Shown in pieces: positions 59,161-64,000 of a stretch of 64,000 bases of DNA; position 1 is the stretch's first letter, and the number at the start of each line of letters is the position of its first letter. Source of the DNA: Sympetrum striolatum. Its lineage: Eukaryota; Arthropoda; Insecta; Odonata; Libellulidae. The position numbers were made by a program, and so were the translations under genes. The notes under the pieces were generated by a model that was given only the letters and a program-made list of their open reading frames with translations, ran no database searches and was not told where the DNA came from. The stretch is taken from positions 67,695,454 to 67,759,453 of the forward strand of contig OX388345.1 in the NCBI GenBank assembly GCA_947579665.1. Reading direction: 5' to 3'.

Positions 59161-62109
59161 ATGGATGGTTTTAGTTTTATAAAGAAACCCTTTGTGAAGA
59201 TATCTGTTTTTGATTGTATATCAGATATTTCTTTTGATAGGGAAAATTGTAAGTTTACTTACATACATTTGAATATTAGATCTATTAGGAAGAACTGGGA
59301 TATGTTTTCAGTTGCTTTAGATGATATGCAAAAAAATTTAAATTTATGTTGTATTATGTTAACTGAGGTAAATATTTGTCCTGATGAAGTAGGTATGTAC
59401 ACTATAAATGGTTTTGATATGTTTTCCTCTCTGAGAGAAGACAGAAGAGGAGGTGGTGTGCTTTTGTATGTTAAGAAGGATTTTAATTTTTTAAGAGATG
59501 ATATTGATTTTTGTCATGCTGAATCAGTTGTTGGTAAGTTAGTGTTGCAAGGAAAATTAATTAGGATTATGGCTATATACAGACCTCCAGATAGCAATGT
59601 TTTCTCTTTTGTGAAGGAGTTGGAGGCATCTATTTGTGTTAACAAGCTACAAGAAACCTTAATTATTGGTGACATCAATATTAATCTAAAAAATAAGAAT
59701 ATAAGTAGCACCTCCTCATACAATGAAATGCTTTCATCCTATGGTTACCTCCAACTAATTGACAAATTTACAAGAGAGGATATAAGGGCTGGAGTTCTGA
59801 CTCAGTCATGCATTGACCATATTGCTTTCAATGGGGACTGTAATTTAGTTGAAACATTTGTTATTAAAACCAAGATCTCTGACCATTATATTATTGGAAT
59901 GGCATATCTAATGGGCAGATTACCTAAAAACAATGTTGATTCAGGTGAATTCCATAGGAGTTATATTAAAAATCACTTTGTTGATCAAAATATAAAAAAT
60001 TACCCATGGGAGAGTTTGTTGGTTGAGAATGATCCTAATCTTCTTTATGAGAAAATATGTTCAGCTTTCACTGAAATTTATAATAATTCTAAAGTGTTTA
60101 TTTCTAGTAAAAGAAGGAGGGTTGACCAGGATTGGATGTCTGATGACATACGCTCCTTGATAATAGACAGGGATAAAGCCTTCCAGAAATGGAAGAGTAA
60201 CCCTACGAATTACAATTATAAAGATAATTACAGAAGTTTGAGAAACAAAACTGTGAATGCAGTAAGGAAGGCAAAAAATAATTACTCTATTAATACAATT
60301 TCCAAAATTAAAGACAGTAAAACTCTTTGGAATGTAGTAAATAATATCACTGGTAGAAAAACAAATAATGCTAATGATGATGATAAGATTGCAAAGCTAA
60401 ATAGTAACTTAAATGAGCATAATATATGTAAGAGCTTCCTTCATCAATTTTCCGTAGAAATTGAAAATATTAAAATTAAATGTCCTGATAAATTGAATAA
60501 AGACACCACTGCTTCAGTTCAGTATTCCATGTTTTTACCTGAACCAAATATGGATATGATTTTAAAAATAATTAAAAAACTGAATAATAAAGGCCCAGGA
60601 TTGGATGGCATACGAATAAGAGATCTCAAAGCTAATGCATTAGTGTTACTTCCTGTCATAACTGCCTTAATCACCAGTAGTATAAGACAATCTATTGTTC
60701 CTAATGACTTAAAGAAAGCATTGGTAAGACCAATACACAAGGAAGGATCTTATACTGACTTTAGCAATTATAGACCTATTTCCTTGTTACCTTCTATTAG
60801 TAAAATATTAGAAAAATATGTGGTTAACTGTCTAACTGATTATTTAGAGAAATTTAAGGTAATTTCAAAATACCAATTTGGATTTCGAAAAAGCAAAGGG
60901 ACAAAAGATGCTCTAGAGACCTTTGCAGATAATATAAATTATAACCTTAATATTAATAATGAAATCATTGTTACTTTTATTGATTTTAAGAAAGCCTTTG
61001 ACACTATAAATCATGGAGAATTACTAAAAATTATGTCTACAATGGGCATCAGAGGCAAAGTTCTAGACTGGTTTCATAGTTACCTAGTAAACAGAACAAT
61101 GAGAATTAAATTTAAAAACTACTATGGTGAAGAATCTCTGGTGAAATATGGTGTACCACAGGGTTCCATCCTAGGTCCTACAATGTTTATAATGTATATT
61201 AATAGTATAATTTCATGTATTAAATATTGTGATATACTACTTTATGCTGATGATGTTATACTTATAGCCTCACATAAAGATATCGACAGAGCTACACTGT
61301 ATATGCAGCATGATTTAAATTGTATATCTAAATGGGCCCATGATAAGGATCTGGTAATTAATTTTAAAAAGTCCAAATGTATGCATATTGTTAGTACCTT
61401 GAATAAGCTAGAAATTTTAACTTTGAAACTACACAATCATGATTGTTTACACAGAAATATTAATGATCTTCAATGTAATTGTGAAAATCTGGATCAAGTC
61501 CCAGAGTATAAGTATTTAGGAGTGGTTATTGACCAAAATTTTAAATTCAAGGCACATATTGATAAAGTATTTAATAAGTTGAGGAGAGTTTCATATCAAT
61601 TATACCATGTTAGTTATAGAGTGCCTGGTAATGTGTTGAAAATGTTATATGTTGCTTTTGTTGAGTCTATTATTAGGTATGGCTTAACTGTGTGGGGACT
61701 TGCTCGCAAGACTCACAAGAGAAAACTGTATTCAATGCAAAATAGAATAGTTAAATTAATATATAGAAATGTAAAAACCAGAGGTAATTCAAATGCAATT
61801 GTTTCTTTTGATGTAAAAACCATGTATATGTCTCTGGAATTACTTCCCATAGATGATTTACTGCAATACTTGCTTGTTGTGGATAACTATTACAATTTCA
61901 AGTTAAAATCACAGAAAATTAAATCTCACAATATGGACACAAGGAAAAAGTTCAATCTTGAAGTAGCAAGATTTTATAATCAATATGGTGCAAATAGATT
62001 AAATGTTGTAGTTCCAAAAATTTTCAATAATCTGCCTGACTATATGCATGGGATAAAAAATATTTCTGAAGTGAAAAGGAATATGAAGCAACTAGTTTAC
62101 AATACATAG
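59161..62109 (+). CDS. ORF2 protein: APE endonuclease and reverse transcriptase
   Basis: This 982-residue protein would nick target DNA and reverse-transcribe the element RNA at the nick. The N-terminal APE-type endonuclease (about 30-250) keeps N38 (HLNIRS), E69 (LTEV), YRPP at 140-143, D171 and N173 (GDININ), D219 and H220 (SCIDH) and S240-D241-H242. The reverse transcriptase (about 478-760) has KGPGLDG, NYRPIS, QFGFRKSKG, the first catalytic Asp at 608 (FIDFKKAFD), YGVPQGS at 663-669 and YADD at 695-698. The C-terminal part has a Cys/His cluster (HDCLHRN, LQCNCEN) and the conserved EYKYLGVVIDQNFKFKAHID. No RNase H was seen. All key residues are present and there is no premature stop. The upstream start at 59161 is the first ATG of the open frame. 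Confidence 0.93.
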   Translation: MDGFSFIKKPFVKISVFDCISDISFDRENCKFTYIHLNIRSIRKNWDMFSVALDDMQKNLNLCCIMLTEVNICPDEVGMYTINGFDMFSSLREDRRGGGVLLYVKKDFNFLRDDIDFCHAESVVGKLVLQGKLIRIMAIYRPPDSNVFSFVKELEASICVNKLQETLIIGDININLKNKNISSTSSYNEMLSSYGYLQLIDKFTREDIRAGVLTQSCIDHIAFNGDCNLVETFVIKTKISDHYIIGMAYLMGRLPKNNVDSGEFHRSYIKNHFVDQNIKNYPWESLLVENDPNLLYEKICSAFTEIYNNSKVFISSKRRRVDQDWMSDDIRSLIIDRDKAFQKWKSNPTNYNYKDNYRSLRNKTVNAVRKAKNNYSINTISKIKDSKTLWNVVNNITGRKTNNANDDDKIAKLNSNLNEHNICKSFLHQFSVEIENIKIKCPDKLNKDTTASVQYSMFLPEPNMDMILKIIKKLNNKGPGLDGIRIRDLKANALVLLPVITALITSSIRQSIVPNDLKKALVRPIHKEGSYTDFSNYRPISLLPSISKILEKYVVNCLTDYLEKFKVISKYQFGFRKSKGTKDALETFADNINYNLNINNEIIVTFIDFKKAFDTINHGELLKIMSTMGIRGKVLDWFHSYLVNRTMRIKFKNYYGEESLVKYGVPQGSILGPTMFIMYINSIISCIKYCDILLYADDVILIASHKDIDRATLYMQHDLNCISKWAHDKDLVINFKKSKCMHIVSTLNKLEILTLKLHNHDCLHRNINDLQCNCENLDQVPEYKYLGVVIDQNFKFKAHIDKVFNKLRRVSYQLYHVSYRVPGNVLKMLYVAFVESIIRYGLTVWGLARKTHKRKLYSMQNRIVKLIYRNVKTRGNSNAIVSFDVKTMYMSLELLPIDDLLQYLLVVDNYYNFKLKSQKIKSHNMDTRKKFNLEVARFYNQYGANRLNVVVPKIFNNLPDYMHGIKNISEVKRNMKQLVYNT

Positions 62110-62135
62110 GTGAACACATTTATACATATGGAGCA

Positions 62136-62166
62136 CCCCCTGATGAGCTAGAATTAGCTCAGGGGG
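62136..62166 (+). other. 3' UTR stem-loop of the intact LINE
   Basis: CCCCC, a TGA bulge, TGAGCTA, a four-base loop, TAGCTCA and GGGGG can form a 12-bp interrupted stem 27 bp after the ORF2 stop. The inner stem is conserved with covariation in the 1.1-kb fragment; the outer CCCCC/GGGGG part is not. Likely a recognition structure for the reverse transcriptase, by analogy with other LINEs. Confidence 0.6.
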
Positions 62167-62301
62167 ACTTGAATGTATCAATACATTGTTTTATTTTATT
62201 TGGTTTTTTGTAACCCATTTATCGGCAGTTGCGGTATTGGATTATAATTTTTATTTACTTTGTAATACTTGATTTTCAATGTATTTATGTAAATGTATGT
62301 C

Positions 62302-62307
62302 AATAAA
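62302..62307 (+). promoter_or_regulatory. Polyadenylation signal AATAAA
   Basis: AATAAA lies 15 bp before the start of the A-tail (62322-62335), as expected for a polyadenylated LINE transcript. Confidence 0.8.
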
Positions 62308-62340
62308 TACTTTCATTCATTAAAAAAAAAAAAAAATATG

Positions 62341-64000
62341 GCAGATATATTTACCACCCGGCATCGAACCCGGGTCTTTCTGGTGATACTTCATATGCAA
62401 CACAATAGAAGATCGCTATCTCTAACTATATGTGTAAATTCAAGCAGAAATATTGGCTGCAACTGCCTCAAATGACGTCCTACTTTTCCCTTATATTCCT
62501 TATGAGAGAAAGGTTATTGTGCTCTGGCATCGAACTCAGGAATATTACGGTCTTATGAACATTTTTTTCTTAAACTAATTCTTACCATACATCTCCTAGC
62601 CAAGCACGAACTTCCTGTAATTTCGATAAGTGTATCAAAAAAAATAATGAAAAACTACTCCCATGTATTTTAAAGGGCGGATAATTGCATCGTCCTAGCA
62701 TTGAACCCAGGATATTTTCCGTAAAAGTCATTTATGTTTTCGATAGATTATGACCATATATAAAGGCTCCTAGAGTTTTGATTCTCTATCTATCCGGGAA
62801 GTATTTTTTAAAAAATCCGGAAAATCAAAGCAATGCATTTAAACGGGAAGAATCGGGACTTTGGGACCCTCTGGAATCGAACCCATGACACTGAGGTTCA
62901 AAATCGCAATTTTTCTGAAGGTTACACGTTATGGTCAATATGTCGTAGAAATTTCATGTCAATGACGCTTGTGGTTTAGGCTGTGAATTAGTATCCTATC
63001 TATATACCTATACATATGAATGAATCCGGAGAAGCATCTATATACGAGTAAAATGTAGCTTGCATACTGCAAGCAGATCGGCAATACTAATTTCATATCG
63101 GCATCATATCGGGACGGTCCTCAAAAGAAAAAAAAAAAGGATTGAAATTTTTCTTAAAATTCGATGAAATTTCATCGTCTGGCATCGAATCCAGGTCTTA
63201 CTGGTGAACTTACTATGCAGCACAATAAAAGATCACCATCTCTAACCATGTGTGAAAATTCAAGCAGAAATATTGGCTACAACTTCCTCAAAAGACGTTC
63301 TAATTTTTACGAATGTAAATGGCTCTCTGGATTCGAACCAAGGACGATCTTGGAAATCTTAAATATGTTTCTGAAAGTTATTTATGATGTCTATCTATAT
63401 GCCGAATTTCAAATTTCTATATTATTGGGGAAGGTTTCAAAATAATTCCTAAAAATCGGATCAACTTCTGATTGCAGAGACACCTGGTGTCGAACCCAGG
63501 ACATATTGTAAGGTGTGAATGCAAAGTTAGATTTGCAATGACTTTTTCTTGTATCTTGCAAAGTTTGAAGTCGATAGCATGCCGGGAAGTACCTATATTT
63601 TGTTTCCGTTATCTCCGTAAGAAATGCATTGAGAAGTGCAAATAGTCCTCTGGGATCGAACCAAAGACCATCAGCGAACATGTAAAATTTGATTACAAAA
63701 TATATTTATGATATCTATCGACGTGCCGAGTTTCAAGTATCCATGTTATCGGGAAAGGATCCAAAAAAAATCTTCAAAAACCCCGCAATGCATTTTAAAC
63801 GGCCGATTTTTGCCCCGACCTAGCTTCGAACCATGGACCTTATTCGGCAATGTCTTTCTGGTTTACGTTGGAGTTGCACGGCTTCTAGCGATCCCTCGAA
63901 TTTCAACTCTCTACGTTCCCGGGAAAAGCCTCAAAAAAATTTTCGAAAATCCCCGCCATGTAATCTTATGGGGAAAATCGCGACTTTGGGGCCCTCTGGA
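62341..64000. repeat. Higher-order array of ~166-bp monomers, right part, continuing past the window
   Basis: Motif positions 62362, 62528, 62699, 62875, 63183, 63331, 63488, 63654 and 63824, with a new monomer beginning near 63994. Order is A, B, C, D, junction (63037-63180), A, then types less like those at left. The last three match the order of the monomers at 19.7-20.2 kb. The A-type hairpin CCGG-GTTCGATG-CCGG is CTGG...CCAG in B-type monomers, so pairing around the GTTCGATG loop is preserved. Confidence 0.75.

Larger units (their letters stand above)
58085..62335 (+). mobile_element. Apparently full-length two-ORF non-LTR retrotransposon
   Basis: A 110-bp 5' UTR, ORF1 (58195-59100), a 60-bp gap, ORF2 (59161-62109), a ~200-bp 3' UTR with a stem-loop, AATAAA at 62302 and an A-tail. 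ATATG occurs at 58080-58084 and again at 62336-62340, a short target duplication whose first A could belong to the tail. The insertion lies within one monomer of the satellite-like array: joining its flanks gives a 169-bp motif spacing. Both frames are open, so the copy is young and may encode functional proteins. Family placement is in the jockey/CR1-like group, with exact clade uncertain. Confidence 0.88.

Overview
This is an AT-rich eukaryotic window, most likely from an arthropod and probably an insect. That call rests on transposon content, not on any recognised host gene: jockey/CR1-group and RTE-like non-LTR retrotransposons, Penelope-like pieces, Helitrons, pogo-like, mariner-like and hAT-type DNA elements, and tRNA-like repeats. 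I see no rRNA, no intact canonical tRNA, no CRISPR and no operon structure. No host protein-coding gene can be named, and the only long intact reading frames belong to a retrotransposon.

Layout. 1-3.2 kb: end of repeat family 'A', two truncated LINE pieces on the minus strand, an inverted pair of tRNA-like SINEs and a Helitron tail. 7.6-8.6 kb: a TA-flanked pogo-like element with a helix-turn-helix remnant. 9.1-11.2 kb: a decayed LINE ORF2. 11.5-19.2 kb: two matching terminal inverted repeats 7.7 kb apart with TA on each side, enclosing an old LINE. 19.7-23.0 kb: three monomers of a ~168-bp satellite-like repeat, then two head-to-tail non-autonomous Helitrons, one split by repeat A. 23-31 kb: mostly anonymous, with a diverged segmental repeat and a polypyrimidine minisatellite. 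31.4-40.6 kb: LINE and RTE remnants, TIR elements, a mariner-like remnant, a 159-bp Penelope-like insertion with a 13-bp target duplication, a perfect 29-bp hairpin and a hAT-type MITE. 41.8-48.3 kb: repeat A with a nested hAT MITE, a decayed two-ORF LINE, an inverted-orientation relative of the 38.6-kb element and an RTE endonuclease fragment. 51.7-52.2 kb: a Penelope-like 3' end. 54.5-55.7 kb: a complete-looking Helitron. 56.5-64 kb: a higher-order array of ~166-bp monomers.

The centrepiece is an apparently full-length two-ORF non-LTR retrotransposon (58085 to about 62335) inserted inside one monomer of that array. ORF1 joins a PHD-type zinc finger, a coiled coil and a C-terminal region resembling the baculovirus FP-protein family. 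ORF2 carries an APE-type endonuclease and a reverse transcriptase with YADD. Both frames are open, the 3' end has an AATAAA signal and an A-tail, and a short target duplication can be read. Its 3' UTR stem-loop recurs, with a compensatory base-pair change, in a truncated relative at 1.1 kb.

The array, the tandem Helitrons and the LINE together show layered insertion: Helitron-like and satellite-like DNA first, then LINE, Penelope and MITE insertions into it.
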